Part shown: one piece after another, positions 20,024 to 29,323 of the stretch | Layout: every line of letters begins with the position of its first letter | Position numbering within the stretch: the first letter of the stretch is position 1 | Assembly (NCBI GenBank): GCA_904391645.1 | Contig: CAJFMJ010000003.1 | Span: forward strand, 1 to 40,887 | Length of the DNA: 40,887 nt | DNA from: an uncultured Neglectibacter sp. | GTDB taxonomy: Bacteria; Bacillota; Clostridia; Oscillospirales; Acutalibacteraceae | Reading direction: 5' to 3' | Made by a program: the position numbers and the translations under genes | The notes under the pieces: generated by a model | The model's input: the letters and a program-made list of their open reading frames with translations, nothing else | Database searches by the model: none | Told to the model about the DNA's origin: nothing

Positions 20024-20902
20024 TTAAACAATCCCCTCCAGGTCTTTCACGCCGGAGAGTTTGCGGTACAGCCAGATGATCACCGTGGTCAGCACCAGCA
20101 GCACCACAGAGAGGGCCGCCGCGAAGGGCCAGTTGTGGGCCTTCATCAGCTGTTCCTGGATCACGTTGCCCACCAGCACCACCTTGTTGCCCCCCAGGAT
20201 GTCCGCAATGAAGAACAGCCCCATGCTGGGCACAAAGGTGAGCACCACCCCGGAGAGCAGCCCCGGCAGGGTCAGCTTCAGGGAAACGGTGAGGAAGGCC
20301 TTCATGGGGGAGGCCCCCAGGTCCCGGGCGGCTTCCACCAGGCTGAAGTCCAGCTTTTCCGCGCTGGAATACACGGCAAAGATCATAAAAGGCAGCAGGG
20401 CGTAGATCATGCCCACCACCACTGCCGGGTAGGTGTACAACAGCTTTAAGGGCTCCTCGGTGATGTGCAGCCCTTGCAGCACCGTGTCCAACACGCCGCC
20501 CGCCCGGAAAATGATGATCCACCCGTACAGCCGGATCAGGGAGCTGGTCCAGAAGGGGATCATCAACAGCAGCATGGTGCGTTTTTTCCACTTGGGCCCC
20601 AACTTGGCCATGAAGTACCCAAAGGGGTAGCCCAGGGCGATCACCAACAGGGTGCTGATCACCGCCAGCCGCAGGGACTGGCCAAAGGTCTGGAGGTACA
20701 CCGGCTGGGTGATGTCCCCGTAGTTTTTCAGGGTGAATTCCGGCACCACGCCCCAGGTTTCCCCCCGGGTGAGGAAGCTCAAAACCACCATGTACACAAT
20801 GGGCCCCACAATGAACAGCACGGTAAACAAGATCAGGGGCAGGGCCATCAAAAACTGGCCCCGGGCCTGTTTCCGCTTTAAACGGGACGTTCCTTGTTCC
20901 AT
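20024..20902 (-). CDS. potB: Spermidine/putrescine ABC transporter permease
   Basis: Start chosen at MEQGTSRLKRKQARGQFLMALPLI; EAARDLGASPMKAFLTVSLKL EAA motif. Confidence 0.9.
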   Translation of the reverse strand: MEQGTSRLKRKQARGQFLMALPLILFTVLFIVGPIVYMVVLSFLTRGETWGVVPEFTLKNYGDITQPVYLQTFGQSLRLAVISTLLVIALGYPFGYFMAKLGPKWKKRTMLLLMIPFWTSSLIRLYGWIIIFRAGGVLDTVLQGLHITEEPLKLLYTYPAVVVGMIYALLPFMIFAVYSSAEKLDFSLVEAARDLGASPMKAFLTVSLKLTLPGLLSGVVLTFVPSMGLFFIADILGGNKVVLVGNVIQEQLMKAHNWPFAAALSVVLLVLTTVIIWLYRKLSGVKDLEGIV

Positions 20903-20904
20903 GG

Positions 20905-22005
20905 TCACGCCTCCTCCCCTGCCTGGGGCCGGGCTTCCGGCACGTCCACCGGGCAGGCGTCTTCCGGCGCCCAGGTGATGCGCACCTTGTCCCCGGGGGC
21001 CAGCTCCCAGTCGATGCCGTGGCGGCTGCACACAAACTCCCCGCCGCCGCCCAGGGCCACGGTGAGCCGCAGCATCCCGCCGGCAAAGCTCTTCTCCGTC
21101 ACCACCCCAGGCAGGCCGGGGCCATCTTCCCCTTTCACGGCCTGGGCCTGTTCCCCCCGGACCGCCAAAGCCACCGGGGCACCGGGGGCAAACTGGTACC
21201 CGCGGCTGCCGAAGGAGGCTTTCCCCCCTTGGCCCACAAACTCCACCACGTCCCCCTGGACAGCTCCCGCCGTGCCCTGGACGATGTTGGCCTCCCCCAC
21301 AAACCGGGCAACATAGGCGGTTTTGGGAGAATCGTACACCTGGGAGGGGGTGCCCATCTGCTCAAACCGGCCTTCCCGCATGACAGCAATCCGGTCGGAC
21401 ATATTCAGGGCCTCCTCCTGGTCGTGGGTGATGTAGATAAAGGTGATGCCCAGCTTCTTTTGCAGGCGCTTCAGCTCCTGCTGCATCTGCCGCCGCAGCT
21501 GTAGATCCAACGCCCCCAGGGGCTCGTCCAGCAGCAGCAGCTTGGGACGGTTGATCAGCGACCGGGCAATGGCCACCCGCTGTTTCTGCCCGCCGGAAAG
21601 CTCCGAGGGCTTCCGGCGCTCAAAGCCGGACAGCTGCACCAGCTCCAGCATCTTTTTCACTTCTTCCTTGATCTCCGCCTTGGGCCGCTTGCGGATCTTC
21701 AAGGCATAGCCGATGTTCTGCTCCACACTCATGTGGGGGAACAGGGCATAGTTTTGGAACACCGTGTTCACGTCCCGCTTGTTGGGCTGGGCGTCGGTCA
21801 TGTCCTTGCCCTCCAGCAGCACCCGGCCCTGGTCCGGGCTCTCCAGCCCCGCGATGATCCGCAGGGTGGTGGTCTTCCCGCAGCCCGAGGACCCCAACAG
21901 GGTGATGAACTCCCCCTGCTTTGCCTCTAAATCGATGCCCCGCAGCACCGGTGTGCCGTCAAAACTTTTATGGATATTCTCCAGGCGCAAAATGGCTTCG
22001 CTCAC
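20905..22005 (-). CDS. potA: Spermidine/putrescine ABC transporter ATP-binding protein
   Basis: GTG start ([17 protein letters not shown]); [44 protein letters not shown]-like C-terminus. Confidence 0.93.
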   Translation of the reverse strand: MSEAILRLENIHKSFDGTPVLRGIDLEAKQGEFITLLGSSGCGKTTTLRIIAGLESPDQGRVLLEGKDMTDAQPNKRDVNTVFQNYALFPHMSVEQNIGYALKIRKRPKAEIKEEVKKMLELVQLSGFERRKPSELSGGQKQRVAIARSLINRPKLLLLDEPLGALDLQLRRQMQQELKRLQKKLGITFIYITHDQEEALNMSDRIAVMREGRFEQMGTPSQVYDSPKTAYVARFVGEANIVQGTAGAVQGDVVEFVGQGGKASFGSRGYQFAPGAPVALAVRGEQAQAVKGEDGPGLPGVVTEKSFAGGMLRLTVALGGGGEFVCSRHGIDWELAPGDKVRITWAPEDACPVDVPEARPQAGEEA

Positions 22006-22045
22006 AATGGACCGCCTCTTCCCTAGGTTCTTTCTCCTTTTCGCC

Positions 22046-22072
22046 GAAAGTATACCGAATCGGTATACTTTC
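22046..22072. promoter_or_regulatory. 27-bp perfect palindrome, candidate operator of the pot operon
   Basis: GAAAGTATACCGA-A-TCGGTATACTTTC, 13-bp arms, just downstream of the -10 box. Confidence 0.85.
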
Positions 22073-22083
22073 CTTACCGCTTG

Positions 22084-22112
22084 ATTATACTGGCTCCCCC
22101 GGCCCTTGTCAA
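22084..22112 (-). promoter_or_regulatory. Consensus SigA promoter of the pot operon
   Basis: Minus strand TTGACA - 17 nt - TATAAT. Confidence 0.9.
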
Positions 22113-22168
22113 GACAAGGCGCGCAGGTTAGCTTCAACTATCCGCCCTTTTTTCCGTTTTGTGGGAAA

Positions 22169-22206
22169 CAAAAAAAGAAAGCCGGCACTTTGTCCGGCTT
22201 TTCCCT
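22169..22206. terminator. Intrinsic terminator downstream of recX
   Basis: aaaagccggacaaagtgccggctttcttttttt on the minus strand. Confidence 0.85.
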
Positions 22207-22825
22207 ATTCCCATTCCTCTGGCTGGCCCATCACCGCCGAGATTTGGCTGTAAGAGTACCCCAGCCTTTGCAGGGCCGCCACAGCCCGCCGGCGGGCCTT
22301 CTCGTCCTCCCGCCACAGGGGATACCGCCGCTGAAGCACCAAGGCGATATTCTCCCGGGCGGCCTCTCCCCCGTCCTCATAGGCGCAGAGCACCTCCTCT
22401 TGGATCTCCGGGGAAATGCCCTTCCGGGAAAGCTCCTGCCGGACCCGCCGCAGGCCATAGCGCTTGCGCACCACCAGCTCCCGGGCATAGCTCTCCGCGT
22501 AGGCCCGGTCGTCGAGCAGCCCGATCTCCTCCAGGTGATCCGCCGCCGCTTGGGCCGCCTGACGGGAAGCCGCTGTCCGGGCGATCTTCTCCGTCAGCTC
22601 CCGCTTGCTGTGGCTCCGGTGCTCCAACAGGTACAGGGCCTTCTCCCGGGCACGCCGGGCGTCGGAGCGCTCCACCAGGGCCTCCAGCTCCTCCTGGGTG
22701 AGCTCTGCCCCGGCCTTCAACCGGGAAAGGACGAACACCTCTTCGTCAATTTTCGGCCCCGGCTGGCCGTCCAAGTACAGCTGGACCAGTCCCTTCCGCC
22801 GGGGCTCCGCCGCTGTCAGCTCCAT
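22205..22825 (-). CDS. recX: Regulatory protein RecX
   Basis: ORF 206 aa downstream of recA; ARRAREKALYLLEHRSHSKRELTEKI, three-helix RecX repeats. Confidence 0.87.
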   Translation of the reverse strand: MELTAAEPRRKGLVQLYLDGQPGPKIDEEVFVLSRLKAGAELTQEELEALVERSDARRAREKALYLLEHRSHSKRELTEKIARTAASRQAAQAAADHLEEIGLLDDRAYAESYARELVVRKRYGLRRVRQELSRKGISPEIQEEVLCAYEDGGEAARENIALVLQRRYPLWREDEKARRRAVAALQRLGYSYSQISAVMGQPEEWE

Positions 22826-24012
22826 CAGTCGTCGTCCACGGTGATGTCAATGCTCTTCTTGGCGGCTGTCTTGTTGGCAGGCGGGGGCGTCAGGGTCTGC
22901 TGGGCCGGGGCCGCCTCCGGGGCGGGCATCTCCACCGGCTTTGCCACCTCCCGGGCAGCGGGCCGGGTGGGGATCTTATCGTAGAGCTTGTCCACGTTGT
23001 CCCGCACCAGCTGCTCGATCTCGTCAGCCATCTCCGGGTGGTTGGACAGGAACTCCTTGGAGTTGTCACGGCCCTGGCCAATGCGCTCCCCGTTGTAGGA
23101 GAACCAAGCGCCGCTCTTCTGGACGATCTCCAGCTTCACGGCGATGTCCAGCAGCTCGCCCATGCGGGAGATGCCGGTGCCGTACATGATGTCGAACTCC
23201 GCCGTGCGGAAGGGCGGGGCGATCTTGTTTTTCACCACCTTGGCCCGGGTGCGGGCGCCGATGATGTCCGTGCCGTTCTTGATGACCTCGGCCTTGCGCA
23301 CCTCGATGCGCACGGAGGAGTAGAACTTCAAAGCCCGGCCGCCGGGGGTGACCTCCGGGTTGCCGTAGATGACGCCCACCTTTTCACGGAGCTGGTTGAT
23401 GAAGATGGCCACGCAGTTGGACTTGGAGATGGCGCCGGCCAGCTTCCGCAGGGCCTGGCTCATCAGCCGGGCCTGCAGGCCCACATGGGAGTCGCCCATC
23501 TCCCCTTCGATCTCTGCCCGGGGCACCAGGGCCGCCACAGAGTCCACCACGATCACGTCAATGGCGTTGGAGCGCACCAGTGCCTCGGTGATCTCCAAAG
23601 CCTGCTCGCCGGTGTCCGGCTGGCTCACCAGCAGGCTGTCCACGTCCACACCCAGGTTGCCGGCGTACACCGGGTCCAGGGCGTGTTCCACGTCAATGAA
23701 GGCCGCGTTGCCGCCCCGCTTCTGGCCTTCGGCAATGCAGTGGAGGGCCAGGGTGGTCTTACCGGAGGATTCCGGCCCGTAGATCTCGATGATCCGGCCC
23801 CGGGGCACGCCGCCAATGCCCAACGCCAAGTCCAGGGAAAGGGAGCCTGTGGGGATGGCCTCCACATTCAGGGCGGAATCCTGCCCCAGGCGCATGACGG
23901 CGCCCTCGCCAAATTGTTTTTTGATCTGGGCCAGGGCCGTTTCCAGAGCCTTGGCCTTTTCCTCGGCGCCGCCGGCCTTCCCGCTGGCCGCTGCCCGCTT
24001 GCTTTCCGCCAT
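22825..24012 (-). CDS. recA: Recombinase A
   Basis: Start at [78 protein letters not shown]. Confidence 0.97.
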   Translation of the reverse strand: MAESKRAAASGKAGGAEEKAKALETALAQIKKQFGEGAVMRLGQDSALNVEAIPTGSLSLDLALGIGGVPRGRIIEIYGPESSGKTTLALHCIAEGQKRGGNAAFIDVEHALDPVYAGNLGVDVDSLLVSQPDTGEQALEITEALVRSNAIDVIVVDSVAALVPRAEIEGEMGDSHVGLQARLMSQALRKLAGAISKSNCVAIFINQLREKVGVIYGNPEVTPGGRALKFYSSVRIEVRKAEVIKNGTDIIGARTRAKVVKNKIAPPFRTAEFDIMYGTGISRMGELLDIAVKLEIVQKSGAWFSYNGERIGQGRDNSKEFLSNHPEMADEIEQLVRDNVDKLYDKIPTRPAAREVAKPVEMPAPEAAPAQQTLTPPPANKTAAKKSIDITVDDD

Positions 24013-24096
24013 ATGTAGTACCTCCTGTGAAGCGTTGTTTCTGCCCTCTATTATAAAAGAAACCGCCGGGAAAAGCAATGGATTTCCCAAAATTTC

Positions 24097-24110
24097 CGAA
24101 CAAATGTTTT
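24097..24110. promoter_or_regulatory. LexA/SOS box upstream of recA
   Basis: CGAACAAATGTTTT, close to Gram-positive consensus CGAACRNRYGTTYC. Confidence 0.75.
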
Positions 24111-24130
24111 TACCCTTCCCAGAAAAGTCG

Positions 24131-24159
24131 TTGACAACCGCCCCACTCCGTGGTATGCT
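24131..24159 (+). promoter_or_regulatory. SigA promoter of the ABC-F gene
   Basis: TTGACA - 17 nt - TATGCT. Confidence 0.75.
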
Positions 24160-24191
24160 TTACCTGATTTTTGAATGAACGGAGTGAAAGG

Positions 24192-24203
24192 ATGCGCAAA
24201 TAA
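24192..24203 (+). CDS. Candidate 3-codon leader ORF (Met-Arg-Lys-stop)
   Basis: GGAG tgaaagg ATG CGC AAA TAA: good SD spacing, in the leader of the ABC-F gene. Confidence 0.5.
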   Translation: MRK

Positions 24204-24348
24204 GCCTTAAATCGGGAAAATCGGAAAGAAGCTTTCGGGCATGGCCCGGGGGCGGTTCCGTGCTGCCGGTTTTTGTGGCTTAGCCATCCTTTTTTTGCAG
24301 CCAGCGCCAGGGCATTCTGGCTTTGGCCTGCCTTTCCCTGGGGATGAT

Positions 24349-24384
24349 GGGCCTGTTCCGGCAGCGGAACAGGCCCTTTGTTGT
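24349..24384 (+). terminator. Leader terminator (attenuator) of the ABC-F gene
   Basis: GGGCCTGTTCCG GCAG CGGAACAGGCCC then TTTGTTGT; perfect 12-bp stem just upstream of the RBS. Confidence 0.75.
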
Positions 24385-24399
24385 ACCCAAGGAGGTTTT

Positions 24400-25953
24400 A
24401 TGCTGCAAATTCGGAACTTAAACGTCACCATGAAAAAAGACCTGCGCCAGCTGGTGAAAGACTTCACCTTTGCCCTGGGGCCGGGGGATAAAGTGGCCAT
24501 CATCGGGGAGGAGGGCAACGGGAAGTCCACCCTGCTGAAGCTCCTCTACGACCCGGCCCTGGTGGAGGGCTATGTGGAGTACACCGGCACCATCCAGCGG
24601 GACGGCACAATCCTGGGCTATCTCTCCCAAGAGCTGCCCCCGGAGCAGGCAGGGCTTTCCGCCTACCAGTTCTGCTGTGAAGAGCCAGCCTTCCTGGACG
24701 CCTCCCCCGGGGAGCTGGCAGCGGCGGCCAAACAGCTGCACTTCCCCCTGGAGTGGTTTTATGCAGACAGGAAGATGTCCACCTTTTCCGGCGGGGAGAA
24801 GGTGAAGCTGCGCCTGGCCCTTTTGACCCTCCGCCGCCCGGACTGCTACCTGCTGGACGAACCTTCCAACGACCTGGACATTGAAACCCTCCAGTGGCTG
24901 GAAACCTTTATCCGGGAATGTCCCGTGCCGGTGCTGTATATCTCCCACGACGAAATGCTGTTGGAGGCCACCGCCAACGCGGTGTTGCACCTGGAGCAGC
25001 TGCGGCGCAAGACCCTGCCCCGTTGGACCCTGGCCCGGATGGGCTACCGCCCCTATGTGGAGCAGCGGCTGCAGGCCTTTGCCCACCAGGAGCAAGTGGC
25101 GAAAAAGGAGCGGGAGGAGGACAGAAAGCAGCAGGAACGCTTCCGGAAGATCCAGCAGAAGGTGGAACACAGCCTGCAAACGGTTTCCCGCCAGGACCCC
25201 CACGGGGGAAGGCTGCTGAAAAAGAAGATGAAGGCGGTGAAGTCCCTGGAGCACCGGTTGGACCGGGAACGGCAGGACCTGACGGAATTCCCCGACAGCG
25301 AAGAGGCCATCCTGGTGGGGTTTGGGGAGGGCGTGGGCCTTCCCGCGGGGAAGACCGTGCTGGACTTCTCCCTGCCCCGGCTGGAAACCCAAGAACGGCT
25401 TCTGTCGGAAAACCTGCGGCTGTATGTGCGAGGGCCGGAACACGTGGGGATCATCGGGCCAAACGGGGCGGGAAAAACCACCCTGCTGCGGCAGATCGCC
25501 GGGGAGCTTTTGCCCCGGACAGACTTGCAGGTGGCCTATATGCCCCAGGACTACGGGGAAACCGTGGACCAAACCCTGACCCCGGTGGAGTTCCTGGCAA
25601 AAAGCTGGGAAAAGGAGGAACTCACCCGGGTGAAGACCTACCTGGGCAGCATGAAATACACCCCCCAGGAGCAGGAGCACGCCATCGGGGAGCTTTCGGG
25701 CGGGCAGAGGGCCAAGCTATTCTTTTTAAAGATGATCCTGGATGGGGCCAATGTGCTGGTGCTGGACGAACCCACCCGGAATTTCAGCCCCCTGTCCGGG
25801 CCGGTGATCCGGGGCATCCTGGCGGATTTTCCAGGGTGCATTCTCAGCGTTTCCCACGACCGGAAATACCTGGGGCAAGTGTGCTCCACCCTGTACCGGC
25901 TGGAACCTCAGGGCCTGGTGAAAGTGCCCAACCCCTGGGCAGAACAACCCTGA
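24400..25953 (+). CDS. ABC-F family ATP-binding protein (ribosome-associated, possible antibiotic-resistance type)
   Basis: MLQIRNLNVTMKKDLRQLV; two ABC domains GEEGNGKST/FSGGEKVKL/LLDEPSNDLD and GPNGAGKTT/LSGGQRAKL/VLDEPTRNFSPLSGPVIR; charged interdomain linker; RBS aaggagg. Confidence 0.9.
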   Translation: MLQIRNLNVTMKKDLRQLVKDFTFALGPGDKVAIIGEEGNGKSTLLKLLYDPALVEGYVEYTGTIQRDGTILGYLSQELPPEQAGLSAYQFCCEEPAFLDASPGELAAAAKQLHFPLEWFYADRKMSTFSGGEKVKLRLALLTLRRPDCYLLDEPSNDLDIETLQWLETFIRECPVPVLYISHDEMLLEATANAVLHLEQLRRKTLPRWTLARMGYRPYVEQRLQAFAHQEQVAKKEREEDRKQQERFRKIQQKVEHSLQTVSRQDPHGGRLLKKKMKAVKSLEHRLDRERQDLTEFPDSEEAILVGFGEGVGLPAGKTVLDFSLPRLETQERLLSENLRLYVRGPEHVGIIGPNGAGKTTLLRQIAGELLPRTDLQVAYMPQDYGETVDQTLTPVEFLAKSWEKEELTRVKTYLGSMKYTPQEQEHAIGELSGGQRAKLFFLKMILDGANVLVLDEPTRNFSPLSGPVIRGILADFPGCILSVSHDRKYLGQVCSTLYRLEPQGLVKVPNPWAEQP

Positions 25954-26127
25954 CGCCAGAGCAAAAACGCCCTTTGAAACGCAACCCCTCAAACCCTGGC
26001 CCGCCCCCTGATGGGCAGGCACACTTTCCCATTGCCTGGGACAACATAGCCGCCTATTCCATGGCCGCAGGGCACACAGGAAGCACCTACTGCCCCGTCG
26101 TACTTCCCCCCATCAGACTCCAAACAC

Positions 26128-26172
26128 AAAAAAGACCCGTTGCACGGCCTGGGCCGCCCAGCGGGTCTTTTG
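26128..26172. terminator. Bidirectional intrinsic terminator between ABC-F gene and peptidase
   Basis: aaaaaagacccgttg...cagcgggtctttt. Confidence 0.85.
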
Positions 26173-26191
26173 ATTTCCGGGCGTGGGGAGA

Positions 26192-27466
26192 TTACTTGTC
26201 CTCCACCTCGGAGAGCTCTTTCTTGAACAGGTATTTTTCCACTTCTTCCACCATGTTCTGGGGGATCTTCCGCTCCACAGGCAGCAGGGCGGCATTGGCC
26301 ATCTCCTGGGCAAAGGCCAGCACGATGCGGGTGGTCTTGGCCAGGGCCTCGTCAGAGAGGAAGTCCAGGGTGTCGAAACGGTTGTGGATGTACGCCGCGC
26401 CCTGGTTGCCGAACCGGGTGAAGTTCACCCCGGGGATGCCGCTGTCGGCAAAGGGGATGGAGTCGCTGGAGTAGATACCCTGCTTCACCTCAGCAGCAAA
26501 GCCGTGGATCTTCACAAAGTACTCCAGGTAGGTGGCCAGCTTCTCCTCGGCAGTGGCGGCAATGCGGTCGGTGCCCAGCACAGGGCCGCCCACGTCCACG
26601 TTGATCATCAGCAGGTGGTTCTCCAGCTCTTCCTTGTGGCCCTTCACATAGGCCCAGCTGCCCTCCAGGCCGATCTCCTCGGAACCGTACCACATAAACT
26701 TCAGGGTGCGCTTGGGGGGATTCTCTTTGAAGTACCGCAGCACTTCCATGTTGATGACGCTGCCCGCGCCGTTGTCGTACACGCCCTTGGAGAAGTCCAC
26801 GGAATCGTAGTGGGCGCCGAAGGAGATGATCTCTTCCGGCCGCTCGGTGCCCAGCACCGTGGCGATCACGTTGTGGGAAGTCCACTCTTCGGTGTGGCCC
26901 TTCAGGACGATGCGGGCCTTGCAGGCGCCCTTGCGGACCATGTCCATGGCGTCAGCCACCCGTGTGTGGACCATGGGCACATTGCCGAAGGCCCGCAGGG
27001 TGCGGCGCAGCTTCTTGGTGGACAGGTCGGTTTCGTCCCGCTTGTCCCGCAGCTCGCCTTCCATGGACACAATGCCCGCCACGCCGGCCTTCATCAGCTT
27101 GCGGAACAGGGGCAGCCGCACAAAGCCGTTGACCAGCACGATCTTCCCCCGGACGTCCATCAAGTCCACATCGGTGGCGTTGGCCACATAGGCAAACTCA
27201 GCGGTGAGTCCCCCCTCGGGGGTGTTTTCCGCGCACTGGTACCCGGTGACGGGGTACTCCTGATGGAAGGGCTCCAGAATCTCCAGCTTGGCCTCTTCCA
27301 CAATGCCCTGCTCGATCTCAAAGGGCTCAATGATGGCGGGCACACCGATGGCGTCGCACTCCGCTTTCAGGATCTGGGCGGCTTTCTCCTCCTCAGGAGA
27401 GCCGGCAATCCGGGTAAAGCCGATCTTCTTCAGCAGTTCCATCTCCCGCTTCCCACAAATTTCCAT
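26192..27466 (-). CDS. M28-family-like metallopeptidase/aminopeptidase
   Basis: Start at MEICGKREMELLKKIGF with RBS ggagg; SFGAHYDSVDFSKGVYDNGAGSVINMEVLRYF, FMWYGSEEIGLEGSWAYV. Confidence 0.82.
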   Translation of the reverse strand: MEICGKREMELLKKIGFTRIAGSPEEEKAAQILKAECDAIGVPAIIEPFEIEQGIVEEAKLEILEPFHQEYPVTGYQCAENTPEGGLTAEFAYVANATDVDLMDVRGKIVLVNGFVRLPLFRKLMKAGVAGIVSMEGELRDKRDETDLSTKKLRRTLRAFGNVPMVHTRVADAMDMVRKGACKARIVLKGHTEEWTSHNVIATVLGTERPEEIISFGAHYDSVDFSKGVYDNGAGSVINMEVLRYFKENPPKRTLKFMWYGSEEIGLEGSWAYVKGHKEELENHLLMINVDVGGPVLGTDRIAATAEEKLATYLEYFVKIHGFAAEVKQGIYSSDSIPFADSGIPGVNFTRFGNQGAAYIHNRFDTLDFLSDEALAKTTRIVLAFAQEMANAALLPVERKIPQNMVEEVEKYLFKKELSEVEDK

Positions 27467-27496
27467 GATAGGATCCTCCTCTGCATTTTCGATAGA

Positions 27497-27532
27497 CAAA
27501 AACCCAACGGCACTCCCACCGTTGGGCTTTTC
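27497..27532. terminator. Intrinsic terminator-like hairpin in the peptidase leader
   Basis: Minus strand aaaagCCCAACGGtgggagtgCCGTTGGGtttttg. Confidence 0.8.
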
Positions 27533-27542
27533 CTTACACTGT

Positions 27543-27571
27543 ATTTTACTCTTTTAACGGGGTAAAGTCAA
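27543..27571 (-). promoter_or_regulatory. Candidate SigA promoter upstream of the peptidase
   Basis: Minus strand TTGACT - 17 nt - TAAAAT. Confidence 0.55.
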
Positions 27572-27574
27572 TAG

Positions 27575-27840
27575 GCCCGTGCTCGGGTTGAGCAAGTTGC
27601 GGTGCTGGTGCCCGGTGGGCACCGCCCAGCACCGACCGAGGCGGCAGCCGAGAAGCGTGCGCTGCGCTTACTCCCCTTGCGAGGCAACTGTCCCTCGCAG
27701 TCCGCGATTTATGGTGTTTCGGGAAAGGGGAAGAACCCTCCCGCGGCCGCCAGAAAATGGGGAACCCCGTCCAGCCCGTGGCGACTTGCCCCCGCCCTTG
27801 CGGAACGCAAGAGGGCGGATTGACCTGTCCGGTCACGGAC
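27575..27840. repeat. Copy of the modular interspersed repeat, overlapping the cysS stop codon
   Basis: gcgtgcgctgcgcttactcccc...ccctcgcagtccgcgatttatggtgtttcgggaaaggggaagaaccct...ggaaccccgtccagcccgtggcgacttgcccccgcc shared with 30325-30549. Confidence 0.9.
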
Positions 27841-29251
27841 CCACGTGCCACTCCACGCCGTTCGGGGTATCCTTCATCACCACGTGGCGGGCGGCCAGCT
27901 GGTCGCGGATGGCGTCGGCGGTGGCCCAATCCTTGTTCTTCCGGGCCTCGGCACGTTTGGCGATCAACGCTTCGATCTCCGCGGCTTCCTCAGCGGACAG
28001 CTCCTTCCCGGCGGGTTTCGCCCCCTTGGCCGCGGCTTCCAGCAGGCCCAGGGACAGCACCTGGTCAAAGTCCCCGACAAGGTACCGCTTGGTGGCGTCG
28101 GTCAAATCGGCTTTCAGCACGTCGTACAGCACCGTCAGCCCCAGGGAGGTGTTCAGGTCGTTGCCCAGGGCCTCCTTGAATTTCTCCTGGTAAGGTGCTG
28201 CGGCTTCCAAATCCGGGTCGCCATCGGCTTTCAGGGCAGCGATGCGCTGGACCAGCTTTTGGTACGCCTGGGCGGCGTTGTCCAGGGTTTCAAAGGAGAA
28301 GGTCAGGGGCTTGCGGTAGTGGGACTGGAGGCAGAACAGCCGGTACACCAAGGGGTCGTACCCCTTCTCCTCCAGCAGGGACACCGTCAGGAACCCGCCC
28401 TTGGACTTGCTCATCTTACCCCGGGCGTCGTTGAGGTGGAGCACATGGAACCAGTTTTTGCACCAGGGATGGCCCAGGTAGGCTTCACTTTGGGCGATCT
28501 CGTTGGTGTGGTGGGGGAAGGCGTTGTCAATGCCTCCGCAGTGGATGTCCAGGTACTCCCCCAGCTCCTTCACGGAGATGGCAGAGCACTCAATGTGCCA
28601 TCCGGGGTAGCCCAGGCCCCAGGGGGATTCCCACTTCAGCTCCTGGTCGTCGAACTTGGACTTGGTGAACCACAGCACAAAGTCGGTCTTGTTCCGCTTA
28701 TTGCTGTCCTCTTCCACGCTGTCCCGGACGCCCACGGCCAGGTCCTCGCTGTTTTGGTTGCCGAACACGTAGTAATTTTCCAGCTTGGACGTGTCAAAGT
28801 ACACGTTGCCGCCAGCCTCGTAGGCATAGCCTTTTTCCAGCAGCACCTCCACCATGTGGATGAAATCCGCCACCCGGCTGGTGGCGGGCACCACGGTGTC
28901 GGGCTTGCGGATGTTCAGCTTCTCGCAGTCCTTGAAAAAGGCGTCGGTGTAAAACTGGGCGATCTGCAGCACGGTCTTGTGCTCCCGGCGGGCGCCGGCC
29001 AGCATCTTATCCTCGCCGGTATCCGCGTCGCTGGACAGGTGTCCCACATCGGTGATGTTCATCACCCGGTCCACCTGGTTGCCATCGTACCGGAGGAATT
29101 TTTCCAGCACGTCCTCCATGATGTAGGTGCGCAGGTTGCCGATGTGGGCATAGTGGTACACCGTGGGGCCGCAGGTGTACATTTTCACCTGGCCGGGGGT
29201 GTGGGGCACAAAGGGCTCCTTCTTCTGGGTGAGGGTATTGTAGAGTTCCAT
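27833..29251 (-). CDS. cysS: Cysteinyl-tRNA synthetase
   Basis: ORF 472 aa; MYTCGPTVYHYAHIGNLRTYI, WHIECSAIS, HTNEIAQSEAYLGHPW, ARGKMSKSKGGFLT. Confidence 0.97.
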   Translation of the reverse strand: MELYNTLTQKKEPFVPHTPGQVKMYTCGPTVYHYAHIGNLRTYIMEDVLEKFLRYDGNQVDRVMNITDVGHLSSDADTGEDKMLAGARREHKTVLQIAQFYTDAFFKDCEKLNIRKPDTVVPATSRVADFIHMVEVLLEKGYAYEAGGNVYFDTSKLENYYVFGNQNSEDLAVGVRDSVEEDSNKRNKTDFVLWFTKSKFDDQELKWESPWGLGYPGWHIECSAISVKELGEYLDIHCGGIDNAFPHHTNEIAQSEAYLGHPWCKNWFHVLHLNDARGKMSKSKGGFLTVSLLEEKGYDPLVYRLFCLQSHYRKPLTFSFETLDNAAQAYQKLVQRIAALKADGDPDLEAAAPYQEKFKEALGNDLNTSLGLTVLYDVLKADLTDATKRYLVGDFDQVLSLGLLEAAAKGAKPAGKELSAEEAAEIEALIAKRAEARKNKDWATADAIRDQLAARHVVMKDTPNGVEWHVGP

Positions 29252-29323
29252 ACAGGTTCCATCCTTTCCGCCGGGGCACTCCCGGCACCGTTTCCTTCCA
29301 CCGGCTCTGGGCCGGGTCTTTTT

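Noticed and set aside
24241-24399. Upstream ATG extension of the ABC-F ORF (MARGRFRAAGFCG...)
   Set aside because: It would translate the terminator hairpin; a strong RBS and the conserved ABC start MLQIRNLNV lie at 24400.
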